NCBI GenBank assembly: GCA_964591605.1
Contig: CAZQEN010000001.1
Location: 1 to 64,000 of the forward strand
DNA from: CAYLLT01 sp964591605
GTDB taxonomy: Bacteria > Planctomycetota > Phycisphaerae > UBA1845 > PWPN01
Length of the DNA stretch: 64,000 bases
Reading direction: 5' to 3'
In this document: in pieces, positions 7,177 to 16,248 of the stretch
Numbering within the stretch: position 1 is the stretch's first letter
Layout of the letters: each line of letters begins with the position of its first letter
The notes under the pieces: model-generated
Database searches by the model: none
Seen by the model: the letters and a program-made list of their open reading frames with translations, nothing else
Told to the model about the DNA's origin: nothing
Made by a program: the position numbers and the translations under genes

Positions 7177-9132
7177 CTACCGCTCGCCCCCGGTCCGCCG
7201 CAGCCAGATCCGGTGCAGCACCACCGCCTCCCGCCCGGCCACGGTCTTGGCGGTGATTTCCAGCGTCGCCGGGCCCGACACAAGGTCGATAGCCCCCATC
7301 ACCCGGTCCATCCAGATCATCCGACCGCCGGTGGACTCGATTGTCATGTCAATTCGGGCCTCGCCCACGCTCAGTTGCAGCGTCGAGCCGCCATCCGCCG
7401 GGTCGCAGCCGTAATTGAACACGATTTCGTAACGGCCGGGCTTCACGACGTCGATCTTCCATCGCACCGCCTCCCCTGCCCGCGTCCAGTTCTCGATGCC
7501 ATCACGGTTGTAGTGCTGGTATTTCGGCGTGACCTTCCCGGTCGGATCACCCCAGGTCACGTCGATCTCGACGGGATTCTCGTCGTCACGGCCGACCTCG
7601 ATCGGCACCCGCACATACTCCTGATTCGCGGTCACCTCGGCGAACCACTTCAGAAACACCTCGCGCAGCTCCCGCGCCGCCTCGGGATGCTGCTCCGCGA
7701 GATTATGCTCCTCCCCGGGGTCGGCCTTGAGGTCGTACAACTGCCCGTTGACGAGCTTGTATTTCTTCCCGTGCACCGCCCAGCTCTGATCCGGCGAGGG
7801 TTTCACCCGGTTCCACTGATGGAACAGGTACTCGTGCGGCGATTCGCCCCGGCCCTCGCGCATCAGCTTCAGGATGCTCTTCCCGTCGATCGGTCGATCC
7901 TGCGGCACCGTCGCCCCGACAAGGTCGCAGATCGTGGGCAGCACATCGATGTGCGCCGCCATCGCCTCCACCTTCGCCCCGGCCGCGAATTTCCCCGGAT
8001 ACCGCGCCATGAAGGGCACGCGAATGCCCCCCTCAAAGCACGACGCCTTGTTCCCGCGCAGACCGGCCTTGAAGTACTTGCTCACGCCCCCGTTGTCGGT
8101 CATGAAGATGACCACCGTCCGCTCGGCCAGCCGCTCCTCCTCCAGCGTCTTGAGCAGCCGCCCCACGTTCTCGTCGACGCAGGTGATCATGCCGTAGATC
8201 CGCGCCGTCGTCAGATCCAGACCCTTCTTGATGTATGTTTCAATGTACTTGTCTGGCACGAGGAACGGATTGTGCGCCGCGTTATAGGGCAGGTAGAGAA
8301 AAAACGGCTCTTGTGGTGCAGGCGTCCCGCCTGCATCCCGTCCCGCCACTTGTGGTGCAGGCGTCTCGCCTGCGTCCGGTGCCGTCACTTGTGGTGCAGG
8401 CNNNNNNNNNNNNNNNNNNNNNNNNNNNNNNNNNNNNNNNNNNNNNNNNNNNNNNNNNNNNNNNNNNNNNNNNNNNNNNNNNNNNNNNNNNNNNNNNNNN
8501 NCGCCTGCGTCCGGTGCCGTCACTTGTGGTGCAGGCGTCCCGCCTGCACGTGTCCCGGAGCGCCGGGACGACGGCCGCACCACAAAATCAATCGCCGCAT
8601 CCGTCAGCACATCCGTGATGTATCCCGTCGTGATCACCGGCGTGCGGCCGTAAAAGAGTTCATCCGAGTCGTCGTACCGGTTGATGAAGCCATACTGCCA
8701 GAAGCCCAGAAACTCATCGAAACCGCGGCTGAGCGGATGGTATTTCGCGTAGCGCCCCAGATGCCACTTACCGAAGATGCCGGTCCGGTAGCCCGCCTTC
8801 CGCAGAATCTCCGCCAGGGTAATTTCACTGCCGGCCATCGTGTCCCGGCCCATGTACGTGTCGATCGCCCCCGTCCGCTGGTAGTAGCGGCCGGTCATGA
8901 GCGACGCCCGCGTCGGCGTGCACACCGGCGATGCGTAAAACCGCGTGAACTCAACGCTCTCGCCCGCCAGCCGGTCGAGCACGGGTGTCGAGATATGCGG
9001 ATTCCCGTGGCAACCCAGCTCATACCACCCGTGATCGTCCGTCATGATGAGCACGATGTTCGGCCGCTCCACCGCTGCACGGGCCGGGCTGGCCAGAGCG
9101 AGCACGAGCAGGCACAGAGCCGGCGGGTTCAT
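7177..9132 (-). CDS. Exported sulfatase with in-frame tandem-repeat insertion
   Basis: A formylglycine-dependent sulfatase, hydrolysing sulfate esters probably on polysaccharides. The start at 9130-9132 gives a signal peptide (MNPPALCLLVLALASPARAA). Metal ligands are in IMTDDHG (D32, D33). The active-site signature CTPTRASLMTGR has the Cys at residue 71, which is converted to formylglycine. FGKWHLG follows near residue 112. Between AAIDFVV and PFFLYLPYNAAH, where sulfatases normally have a short loop, the frame contains repeats of a 13-residue unit (GETPAPQVTAPDA) and a 100-N gap. The C-terminal 120 residues form a beta-rich, carbohydrate-binding-like domain. No anaerobic maturase gene is nearby. 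The predicted 651 residues include 33-34 unknown ones. Confidence 0.9.
   Translation of the reverse strand: MNPPALCLLVLALASPARAAVERPNIVLIMTDDHGWYELGCHGNPHISTPVLDRLAGESVEFTRFYASPVCTPTRASLMTGRYYQRTGAIDTYMGRDTMAGSEITLAEILRKAGYRTGIFGKWHLGRYAKYHPLSRGFDEFLGFWQYGFINRYDDSDELFYGRTPVITTGYITDVLTDAAIDFVVRPSSRRSGTRAGGTPAPQVTAPDAGXXXXXXXXXXXXXXXXXXXXXXXXXXXXXXXXXXPAPQVTAPDAGETPAPQVAGRDAGGTPAPQEPFFLYLPYNAAHNPFLVPDKYIETYIKKGLDLTTARIYGMITCVDENVGRLLKTLEEERLAERTVVIFMTDNGGVSKYFKAGLRGNKASCFEGGIRVPFMARYPGKFAAGAKVEAMAAHIDVLPTICDLVGATVPQDRPIDGKSILKLMREGRGESPHEYLFHQWNRVKPSPDQSWAVHGKKYKLVNGQLYDLKADPGEEHNLAEQHPEAARELREVFLKWFAEVTANQEYVRVPIEVGRDDENPVEIDVTWGDPTGKVTPKYQHYNRDGIENWTRAGEAVRWKIDVVKPGRYEIVFNYGCDPADGGSTLQLSVGEARIDMTIESTGGRMIWMDRVMGAIDLVSGPATLEITAKTVAGREAVVLHRIWLRRTGGER
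8310..8547. repeat. 39-base in-frame tandem repeat array within the sulfatase gene
   Basis: Units begin at 8310, 8349 and 8388, an exact 39-base period, and the array resumes after the gap with a unit at 8523. Each contains the palindrome GCAGGCG-(3)-CGCCTGC. Since 39 is 13 codons, copy-number change keeps the sulfatase frame. The same palindrome occurs outside genes at 36324-36340. Confidence 0.9.
8402..8501. other. Assembly gap of exactly 100 N
   Basis: A run of 100 N inside the tandem repeat array. Exactly 100 is the usual placeholder for a gap of unknown size, so the true number of repeat units is unknown. Confidence 0.95.
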
Positions 9133-9402
9133 CCGGCGCAGCTTCGCTCCCGCCGCAATCACCAGGCGCCTGCCGAGACCTCGCCGAGGCAATCCCCTCC
9201 TCCGGTCGCCGCCGCCCCACCCTGTCGCCCGCCAACCGTCATACGCCGGCAGCGCGTCCCCTGGCAGCATCTGATGCCGGATTCCTGGAGAGCGAACGTT
9301 CCTCTGCATTTGTGTGGTCCTCATGTGGCTTGATGGGGTGCGCGCCGTCGGGCCATCGGTCAGAAGCGGCGGGCAAGCACTGCGACCGGACCTGCGCCGC
9401 AC

Positions 9403-11223
9403 TCATCGGTGCGCCAGCAACCCCGCGACCAGCGACACCAGCGCCAGCCCCGCTCCCATCCACTTGAGCGTCCAGAGGGTCCGCCGCCCACCCCGGTTCT
9501 GATACGCCACCGCGATCAGCGTCAGGCACAGACCCGACATCAGAGCGTAGAAATAAGGCGGCGGCATCAGGCTCCGACCCGACGCGCCCCGCCCGTTCCA
9601 CAACGCCATCACCGCACACAACACCGTGACGGTCAGAAACGTCGAGGGTCCCGGATGCAGCGCGGCGATCGCGTACACCCCGGCCAGCACGCCGAACGTC
9701 CCCGCGGGCACCCAGAGCGGAACGTGACCGAGGATCGCCGCATCCGACAGCGTCACCCCCGCGATGGCCGCCATCGGCGCCACCAGGACACCCGTATACA
9801 CCAGCGATTCCTGCAGCGCCTTCCAGGTGGGAGACCGCGAAATCCCCCACGCCACCAGCAGGCACAGTCCCGCCCCGCCCGCCAGCGCCACCGGCCAGTG
9901 CAGCACGATCCACGCCGCCATCAGCGACCCGGGGGCACGCACGAGGCAGAACCCGATCATCGAACCCGCGGTCAGCAGCGCCAGCCACCCCAGCGTCGTC
10001 CGCCGCGTCCCCCGCATCGCGCTCAGGATGGCCAGGAGAAGCAGACCATTGGCCGCAAACGCCCCGATCCATCGTCCCCGCGACATGTCCGGATCGAGCA
10101 CCCAGTGATACGTCGGCCACAGCATCAACTGCAGCGACAGCAGCACGCCCGTACACGCTGTCAGAAAGCCGACGCGCCGGAGCGTCCGGATGAGCCTCCC
10201 CGCGGTCGTCCACGCCCGGCCGTTGTCGAGCTGCTGCGTCCACACCCGCGCCAGCCAGGGCCAGAACCACGCCATCACTGCCAGCCCGACCACCGCACGG
10301 TTGAGAATGGATGCCAGGTTCGGCCAGATCGCCCGGTCGAAGCCCACCATGCACAGCGAGACAACCCCCAGCGTGATCAGGGCCAGCCCTTCATCCGCGA
10401 GGTTCTCGTTCCATCGCCAGTGAGCCAGAGCCAGCAGCGACGCCCCGGCGACAAATGAACCCCCCGCCGTCCAGGGAAGCACCACGTGCGCGCAGCCCAC
10501 CATCAGGATGACCGCACCGACGATACCCACACTCAGGTCGAAGCCGGGCCACGCCGGCAGCGGAGTCACCAGGTCCGACAGCGAGTTGGGCCAGGCTGCG
10601 CACCGCCGCCGGTCCGCCAGGATCCCCTGCACGAGGGTGAACCCCCCGATGGCCAGCGCGGCCGCCAGCACGAACACGCTGCCCCACACGCTGGGCAACT
10701 GATAGCCCGCCCCGGCAACGCCCACGTGGCGGGCCGCCGGAATGTTGAACGCTGCCCACAAGCCCGCCAGAACGACCAGCCAGAACGCCGCCGTCAGCAG
10801 GTTCCCGTGACCGGTTCGCCGCCAGTGGAGCACGGCGCCCAGCGTGATGAGCGCCAGGTCGAGCACGCCCGTGCGCCAGATCACCACGCTCTGCGGCAGT
10901 TCGTAATCAAAGTAGACCGTGCGGATGAAAACTTCGATCGTCGCCGCAAACAGCAGCACGATGACGGCCAGCAGGCCCATCACCAGCGAGCCAATCTGCA
11001 GAACCGAGAGCAGGTCCTCCCGCGAGCGCATCTGGCCATTCGACCACCTGCCGATGCCATATGCCAGCACGCTCCACAGCAGGCACAGCGCGGAGGCCGT
11101 GTGCGCCAGCGGCTCGGGTCCGCGACCGCCGCGGGTCCCCAGTCCGCCCAGCAGCGTCAGGCATCCCAGTGAAAGGGCGGCGACCAGCGCCGAATAGGTC
11201 AGACCTGCGGGGAGACGATGCAT
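9403..11223 (-). CDS. Large polytopic membrane protein of unknown function
   Basis: I do not recognise the family. About 606 residues from the ATG at 11221-11223 (MHRLPAGLTYSALVAALSLG); a start further upstream to 11331 is possible but would run through a repeat-rich stretch. Roughly 15 or more hydrophobic helices are spread along the whole length, with short loops rich in Arg and Trp and no large soluble domain. No transporter signature, exosortase Cys/Arg/His triad or glycosyltransferase motif was found. It lies 270 bp upstream of the sulfatase on the same strand, but nothing links their functions. The best description is an integral membrane protein, possibly cell-envelope related. Confidence 0.7.
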   Translation of the reverse strand: MHRLPAGLTYSALVAALSLGCLTLLGGLGTRGGRGPEPLAHTASALCLLWSVLAYGIGRWSNGQMRSREDLLSVLQIGSLVMGLLAVIVLLFAATIEVFIRTVYFDYELPQSVVIWRTGVLDLALITLGAVLHWRRTGHGNLLTAAFWLVVLAGLWAAFNIPAARHVGVAGAGYQLPSVWGSVFVLAAALAIGGFTLVQGILADRRRCAAWPNSLSDLVTPLPAWPGFDLSVGIVGAVILMVGCAHVVLPWTAGGSFVAGASLLALAHWRWNENLADEGLALITLGVVSLCMVGFDRAIWPNLASILNRAVVGLAVMAWFWPWLARVWTQQLDNGRAWTTAGRLIRTLRRVGFLTACTGVLLSLQLMLWPTYHWVLDPDMSRGRWIGAFAANGLLLLAILSAMRGTRRTTLGWLALLTAGSMIGFCLVRAPGSLMAAWIVLHWPVALAGGAGLCLLVAWGISRSPTWKALQESLVYTGVLVAPMAAIAGVTLSDAAILGHVPLWVPAGTFGVLAGVYAIAALHPGPSTFLTVTVLCAVMALWNGRGASGRSLMPPPYFYALMSGLCLTLIAVAYQNRGGRRTLWTLKWMGAGLALVSLVAGLLAHR

Positions 11224-11282
11224 CGCGGCTCGTGGAGATCCATCCGGCAAGAGAAACCTCAGACCGAAGGCCGAAATCCTGA

Positions 11283-11310
11283 AATGTCTAATGTCTAAAC
11301 CCTGATGTCT
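11283..11310. repeat. Seven-base tandem repeats (AATGTCT type)
   Basis: Four consecutive 7-base units: AATGTCT, AATGTCT, AAACCCT, GATGTCT. The reverse-complement word AGACATT occurs twice about 70-90 bases further right. This is one of several 7-base arrays in the window. Confidence 0.75.
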
Positions 11311-11399
11311 GATCAAGCCCCAATGCCTCAATGACGCAATGACCTGAGGCAGGTTTGAGTCACGGGGCGTTCTTTAGACATTCAACCATGAGACATTGG

Positions 11400-12296
11400 T
11401 CATTCTCTCGTCGAACGTGCGGCGTACTTCGGCACGTTCTTATCCCCCTTATACGCCGTGAGCTCCTTGACCGACTCCATCTTCGTCAGCATGGCCTTGA
11501 TTTTGGTCAGCGCCGAGGGAAAGGCCTTGTCCGGCTCCGCCAGGCCCGGCACCCACAGCTTGGGCCAGTCAAAGATCAGGTATCCATCGTACGTCACGCC
11601 ACGCAGCAGGAACAGGAACTTCTCGATGTCCACGCTTCCGTCACCCGGAAGCGCGTATCCCTCCAGCGACCCCTCCTCGTTGAACCGCCCGTCCACCAGG
11701 TGCACGAGCGAAATCAGCCGCCCGATCCGCGGCACGCTCAGCGTCGAGCGATCACCCGCCACCTGGGCATGACACGGATGCCAGCAGCACCGGACCGACG
11801 GATGATCTACCGCGTCCAGGATGAACCACACGTCCCGGCTCGTGGCAAAGTCCCCGTGGTTTTCAAGCACCAGCGTCACTCCGTGCGACGCCGCCACCGG
11901 AGCGAGGTCCCGCAGCGCCTCCGCGATCCGCAGCAGCGTCACCTGCTTCTGTTCGTACCGCGGCACCTCGTCGCCGAACACGCGCACGAAGGGGCAGCCC
12001 AGATCGGCCGCCAGTTCGATGAATTCCCGAACCTGCTGCTTATTCTCGGCAACCTTCTTCTTGTCCTGGAAATGAAATGCGTTTCCCGTCCCCAGGCACG
12101 CCAGATCAAGCTTCGCCTCCGCGAACCGCTTCGCCACCGCCGCCGGATCCCTGGCCAGCGCCGCGCACGCCGGCAGGTGCATCTCCCCCCGGATCCCGCG
12201 CAGCTCCACCGCCTCGAACTGAAGCGCCGCCCCTTGCGCGATGATCGTATCCAGATCCCAGTCAGGGCATCCAATCGTCGAAAAACCTATCTTCAT
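11400..12296 (-). CDS. Sugar phosphate isomerase/epimerase-like TIM barrel protein
   Basis: A 298-residue protein of the xylose-isomerase-like TIM barrel superfamily (AP endonuclease 2 fold). It starts MKIGFSTIGCPDWDLDTIIAQGAALQFEAVELRG, the usual strand 1 to strand 2 pattern. Metal-binding positions are visible as E in VTLVLENHGDF, H in WHPCHAQ, H in LVHLVDGR, and the final acidic strand LIFDWPK. Relatives include inosose dehydratases, hydroxypyruvate isomerase and many uncharacterised sugar epimerases of planctomycetes. The substrate cannot be told from the sequence. It is downstream of a GH127 gene on the same strand, consistent with handling a released sugar. No signal peptide, so cytoplasmic. 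Confidence 0.85.
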   Translation of the reverse strand: MKIGFSTIGCPDWDLDTIIAQGAALQFEAVELRGIRGEMHLPACAALARDPAAVAKRFAEAKLDLACLGTGNAFHFQDKKKVAENKQQVREFIELAADLGCPFVRVFGDEVPRYEQKQVTLLRIAEALRDLAPVAASHGVTLVLENHGDFATSRDVWFILDAVDHPSVRCCWHPCHAQVAGDRSTLSVPRIGRLISLVHLVDGRFNEEGSLEGYALPGDGSVDIEKFLFLLRGVTYDGYLIFDWPKLWVPGLAEPDKAFPSALTKIKAMLTKMESVKELTAYKGDKNVPKYAARSTRE

Positions 12297-12505
12297 GCGT
12301 GCATCCCTGATCCTCTGTTTCGGTTGCGGGCAACGCCCGCGCCCGACCCCTGCAGCTCACCGGCGCCTGGCCCGCCCGCCTGACCGCTCCATCATTCCTG
12401 CAACTCACGCCAAATTAACCGAACGGCGCACCCGGTCAAACGGGCCCGATTCGAGAAACTATCCCTACGCCCTGGGCCGCCGCGATGTAGTCCCGATCCC
12501 GTTCC

Positions 12506-12540
12506 CTTTCGACTTTCGACTTTCGATTTTCGACTTTCTA
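12506..12540. repeat. Five 7-base tandem units (CTTTCGA type)
   Basis: CTTTCGA three times, then TTTTCGA and CTTTCTA, with exact 7-base phasing. The last unit contains the stop codon of the GH127 gene (TAG on the minus strand at 12538-12540), so the array begins exactly at the gene end. Confidence 0.85.
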
Positions 12541-14520
12541 CCTCACCGTCGGAAACTCGCTGATCCGCAGCCGCGCGCTGCCGTACGGGATAAGCTCCAG
12601 ATCCACGATCGGCTCATCGGAGGCGACCGGACTCGGCGGCACCGGCCCGGCCGAGTGACGCTCCATCTTCCACTCCGGGATCTGCCGGCCCTTCACGTGC
12701 AGCACCACCGGCGCATCCGCCGTCGCGAACGGCATCTTCCCGATCGTGCGTTCCTCGACCCGGATCGATTTCTCCGGATGCTCGCGATCGAGAACCAGCC
12801 CGTAATTCCACGGCGTCGTCGGCGAGATCTGGTAATCCGCCACCGGCAGCGTCTCGTGATACGACTTGAGCTTCTGCCGCTCCTCGCCGATCTTGAGCAC
12901 GTACACCACCGGCCCGCGATAGATGCTCACCGCGTTGTCGCGACGCGTTTCGCAGCGCAGATCCATGGGGATCTCGAGCTCGACCACGTCGCCGCGCTTC
13001 CAGCCGTTGTGGGTGACCGCAAAGTAGGACCCCGGCTTGAAGCTGTCGCGGCGGGCCGCCTCCATCCCGTTGACCTTCACCGCCACCGTCGCGGCCCACG
13101 ACGGCCAGCGCAGATACAGTGGGAAATCCGCGCCGCCCGCCTGCTCAAACGTCAGTTTGACCTTCCCCTTGAAGGGATAATCTGTTTCCTCGCGGATCGT
13201 GACCGACCGACCGCCCGCCACCTTCGCCGTCACCACGCTCGGCCCGTACGCCGCCGCCGCCAGCCCCCCGTCCGGCGCGGCCATCCACAGGTGCGAGACA
13301 AACTTCGGCCAGCCCTGGTGCATGTTCGCCGTGCAGCACCCATAATTGGGCTCCAACCCGTAGATATTGGAGTTATCGCTGTTGGTGCTCCACCCGCGCT
13401 TCGCGATGCTGCACAGCACCTGGTTGGCCTGCTGGTCGTACTGGTGGCACCAGTAGTCCTCGGTATGCGCCCCGGCGTTCGCGTTGTACGCCAGCATCTC
13501 CAGCCGGTCCGCCAGTCTCGGCTCCCCGAAGATCCTCAGCAGATTCTCGAGCGAGAACATGTACTCGACGACCGCGCAGGTCTCCGTCCCCTGCGTCGGG
13601 CGCGTGCCCGAGAGGTGCTCGTCGCCTGAGAACCGCCCGCCCACCTGCCCGTGGTGTTCGTCCAGCGCCCGGATCCCCGCAAAAGAGGCCTCCTTGTCGC
13701 GGGCCTCCCCCGACTGCTGCCACCAGACCCCCGGATACTTGAGGGCCATCGCGATGTTCACCACGTGCGTGGGGTGCCCGCCGATCGTCTTGTAGTTCGA
13801 CAGCGCGGCTTCCACTTTCTCGCGCGGGTACGGAAAGTCCATGAAGTAATCGGCCCACTTGAAGCTGTTGTCGTGGATCGATTTCGCGACGTCCAGCGCG
13901 TCGGTGTCGCCCGTCCGGTTGTAGTACCAGTAGAGCGTGACCGCCGTCTCCATCGCCCGCACCCCGCGCCATTCCTTGTCCGGCCAGTCCGGCGGATGCG
14001 TCTTGAGGTACCCGATGTACCCCTTGATGACTTTCATCGCCCGCGCGTCGCCGGTCGCCTCGTAGTACTGGGCCAGAACCTTCATCGCGACCGCCAGCGG
14101 CCAGCGGTCCTTGTTCTTCTCCGGGCCGAACCAGCCGCCCGACTGCGGCGAAGCCAGGATCGGCTCCATCCACGTCCTGACCTTCCCCAGCAGTCGGTCG
14201 TCGTTCACCAGGAACGCCAGCGGAACCAGCCCGTCCAGGTAATACGGCCCGCGCTCCCACGCATCCCCGCCCCCGCCCTTCCAGGCTGAGTCACTCACCG
14301 TTTTGTAGAACTCATCCAGATGCCCCGTCATCCCCCGCGCCTGCACCGCGAGTTGGTCGCGCAGCCAGCCCATCGGCAGCACCGACCCCAGCGGCAGCGC
14401 TGCAAACGCCGCCGGCTGCAGCGGCGCCCGGTTCCCCGGCGCCTCCAGCGTCTCCCCGCACGCCGCCAGACCGCTCAAACCGACCAGCGACACGGCAATT
14501 CCTCTCTGAAGTGTCTTCAT
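12538..14520 (-). CDS. Glycoside hydrolase family 127-like (DUF1680) lipoprotein
   Basis: A 660-residue protein related to beta-L-arabinofuranosidases, which release arabinose with a zinc-bound cysteine nucleophile. The family's key residues are visible: GTETCAVVEY gives Glu313 and Cys315, and NYGCCTANM gives Cys395 and Cys396. This matches the Glu-x-Cys and Cys-Cys zinc site of characterised GH127 enzymes. An alpha/alpha-barrel occupies about residues 45-410, followed by beta-sandwich domains. The N terminus MKTLQRGIAVSLVGLSGLAAC is a lipoprotein signal with Cys21 in the lipobox, so the enzyme is membrane-tethered and faces outward. GAGGGA lies shortly before the ATG. Specificity could differ from arabinose. 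Confidence 0.9.
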   Translation of the reverse strand: MKTLQRGIAVSLVGLSGLAACGETLEAPGNRAPLQPAAFAALPLGSVLPMGWLRDQLAVQARGMTGHLDEFYKTVSDSAWKGGGGDAWERGPYYLDGLVPLAFLVNDDRLLGKVRTWMEPILASPQSGGWFGPEKNKDRWPLAVAMKVLAQYYEATGDARAMKVIKGYIGYLKTHPPDWPDKEWRGVRAMETAVTLYWYYNRTGDTDALDVAKSIHDNSFKWADYFMDFPYPREKVEAALSNYKTIGGHPTHVVNIAMALKYPGVWWQQSGEARDKEASFAGIRALDEHHGQVGGRFSGDEHLSGTRPTQGTETCAVVEYMFSLENLLRIFGEPRLADRLEMLAYNANAGAHTEDYWCHQYDQQANQVLCSIAKRGWSTNSDNSNIYGLEPNYGCCTANMHQGWPKFVSHLWMAAPDGGLAAAAYGPSVVTAKVAGGRSVTIREETDYPFKGKVKLTFEQAGGADFPLYLRWPSWAATVAVKVNGMEAARRDSFKPGSYFAVTHNGWKRGDVVELEIPMDLRCETRRDNAVSIYRGPVVYVLKIGEERQKLKSYHETLPVADYQISPTTPWNYGLVLDREHPEKSIRVEERTIGKMPFATADAPVVLHVKGRQIPEWKMERHSAGPVPPSPVASDEPIVDLELIPYGSARLRISEFPTVR

Positions 14521-14661
14521 GCGTCGTCCCTCAATACCGCGAGAATCTTCGCGGCCGGCAGATGATATCCTGCCCCCGCCCCCGGAGCGACCAGACGCTC
14601 TGTGCCACCGGATCCGTGCATCACCGGCGGGGCCGGATGTGCCAACCGTCAGAAGCCGGAG

Positions 14662-14679
14662 TCCCGACGTACGTCGGGA
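14662..14679. repeat. 18-base perfect palindrome between hemA and the GH127 gene
   Basis: TCCCGACGTACGTCGGGA is a perfect palindrome in the 269-base gap downstream of hemA. It may act in termination or belong to a dispersed repeat family. No gene is seen in the gap. Confidence 0.7.
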
Positions 14680-14789
14680 GGCCTTGCGCCCATCCGTTCG
14701 AGGATCAGGCCCGTTCGCCGACGCCCGGCGCGCGGATCAGGGCCCCGCCCGAAGGGTCGCGGGCCCTGTGCCAGCGGGTGCGGCTTCCC

Positions 14790-16082
14790 TCACGACCGCT
14801 CCGTCAACTTGAACAGCGCCCGCAGCGTGTCCGCGTACACGCTCGCCGCCCCGTTGGCCGACTTCTCATTCAGAAGCTGCACCGGATCGTGCAGCAGTTT
14901 CTGCGTGAACCGGTGCAGCATCTCCTCGATCAGCTCGCGGTCGTGCGGCGAATTCGACTGCAGCTTGGGCAGAATGCGCTCCAGCTCCGCCCGCCCGAGG
15001 TCATGAAAATGCTGCTGCAGCTCGCCGATCAGCGGGCCGATGTCGCGCTGCGCCTGTTTCGAGAGAAACTCCACCACGCTCTGCTCGATGATCGCCTGGC
15101 ACTGCTGGATCGCTCCCTTCCGGTTCTCCAAGGTGGCTTCAACTACTGCCTGCAGGTCGTCGATATTGTAGAGGTACACCTCTTCCTGCTCGCCCACCGC
15201 CGGCTCGATGTCGCGCGGCACCGCGATGTCAATCAGCAGCAGCGGGCGATACCGCCGCCGCTCGGGAATCGGGGCAAACGCCCCCGCCGTCAGAATCGGC
15301 TCGTGCGAACCGGTGCAACTGATCACGATGTCCGTCTGGGCCAGCCGCGAGATCCACTCCGCATACGGCACCGCCCGCACCGGCACCGGATGCTTGCGGG
15401 CCAGACGCTCCGCCAGCGACGCCGCCCGCTCGTCCGTCCGGTTCGTCACCCACAGTTCCCTCGGCCGGGTCTCCATCAGGTGCGTGAGCGTCAGCTCGCC
15501 CATCTCCCCGGCGCCGACCATCATCACCACCTTGTCGTCGAACCGCGAGAAGATCTGCCGGGCCAGCTCGACGGCCGTGCTCCCCACGCTCACTCGACCG
15601 GCCGCGATCGCCGTGTTCGTCTGCACCTCCTTGCCCACCGCGAACGCCCGCTGAAACAGCGCCCCCAGCGTCGGCCCCACGCATCCCTGAGACCGCGCCA
15701 GCTCGAACGCGTCCCGCGCCTGGGCCAGAATCTGCGTCTCCCCCAGCACCATCGAATCCAGCGCGCTGACCACCCGGAACAGGTGCCGCACCGCCTCCGC
15801 ATCCTCGTGGTGATACAGCGACGCCGCGAACTCCGCGCTGGGCAGCCCGTGAAACCGCGAGATGAACTCGATCACGTCCCCCACCCGCGGGCGGTCCTGC
15901 AGCGCGCGCGCCACGTACCATTCCATCCGGTTGCACGTCGAGATCAGCACCACCTCGCACGCCGGGTAAGCCACCTTCAGCTCCTGCAGCGCGCGCACCA
16001 CCGCCCCCTCGTCGAACGCGATCCGTTCGCGAACCTCCACCGGCGCCGACCGATGATTGCACCCTATGACGAGCGTTCTCAT
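14790..16082 (-). CDS. hemA: Glutamyl-tRNA reductase
   Basis: The 430-residue enzyme reduces glutamyl-tRNA to glutamate-1-semialdehyde with NADPH, the first committed step of C5 tetrapyrrole synthesis. The catalytic Cys50 is in LISTCNRMEWY, exactly the canonical position. Then come GLPSAEF..LYHHEDAEAVRHLFRVVSALDSMVLGE, the conserved substrate-recognition segment, and the NADPH fold VVMMVGAGEMGEL. The C-terminal helical dimerisation domain (LEEMLHRFTQKLLHDPVQLL type) is complete. The HemX/CcsA-like gene lies upstream on the same strand, a common pairing. The 162-base gap between them contains hairpins and 7-base repeats. Confidence 0.96.
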   Translation of the reverse strand: MRTLVIGCNHRSAPVEVRERIAFDEGAVVRALQELKVAYPACEVVLISTCNRMEWYVARALQDRPRVGDVIEFISRFHGLPSAEFAASLYHHEDAEAVRHLFRVVSALDSMVLGETQILAQARDAFELARSQGCVGPTLGALFQRAFAVGKEVQTNTAIAAGRVSVGSTAVELARQIFSRFDDKVVMMVGAGEMGELTLTHLMETRPRELWVTNRTDERAASLAERLARKHPVPVRAVPYAEWISRLAQTDIVISCTGSHEPILTAGAFAPIPERRRYRPLLLIDIAVPRDIEPAVGEQEEVYLYNIDDLQAVVEATLENRKGAIQQCQAIIEQSVVEFLSKQAQRDIGPLIGELQQHFHDLGRAELERILPKLQSNSPHDRELIEEMLHRFTQKLLHDPVQLLNEKSANGAASVYADTLRALFKLTERS

Positions 16083-16103
16083 CCCGAACCCGACAAAACG
16101 TGG

Positions 16104-16175
16104 GACGTTAGACGTGAGACGTTAGACGTGAGAGGTATTGCATGAACGTCTCACTTCTCACGTCTCACTTCTCAC
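16104..16175. repeat. Two facing arrays of 7-base units between hemX-like gene and hemA
   Basis: Array 1 (16104-16131) is GACGTTA, GACGTGA, GACGTTA, GACGTGA. Array 2 (16148-16175) is GTCTCAC, TTCTCAC, GTCTCAC, TTCTCAC. Each alternates two related words, and array 2 resembles the reverse complement of array 1 (GTGAGAC/GTGAGAA), so the transcript could fold into a long imperfect hairpin. Confidence 0.85.
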
Positions 16176-16194
16176 GTTCCTACCGATGCAGATC

Positions 16195-16248
16195 GTAGGG
16201 TCCGCTGTGCGGACGAAACGCCGCTTGGGTCCGCCGAGCGGACCCTAC
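16195..16248. repeat. Double hairpin at the 3' end of the hemX-like gene
   Basis: Outer arms GTAGGGTCCGCT (16195-16206) and AGCGGACCCTAC (16237-16248) are perfectly complementary. Each arm also folds on itself (GTCCGC-TGT-GCGGAC and GGTCCGC-CGA-GCGGACC). It covers the stop codon of the upstream gene and could attenuate transcription into hemA. It looks like a dispersed palindromic repeat. Confidence 0.8.

Noticed and set aside
7213..9333. Long plus-strand open frame (706 codons) opposite the sulfatase
   Set aside because: Antisense shadow in high-GC DNA. Its translation is His/Arg/Pro-rich without domains, while the minus strand shows complete sulfatase motifs.
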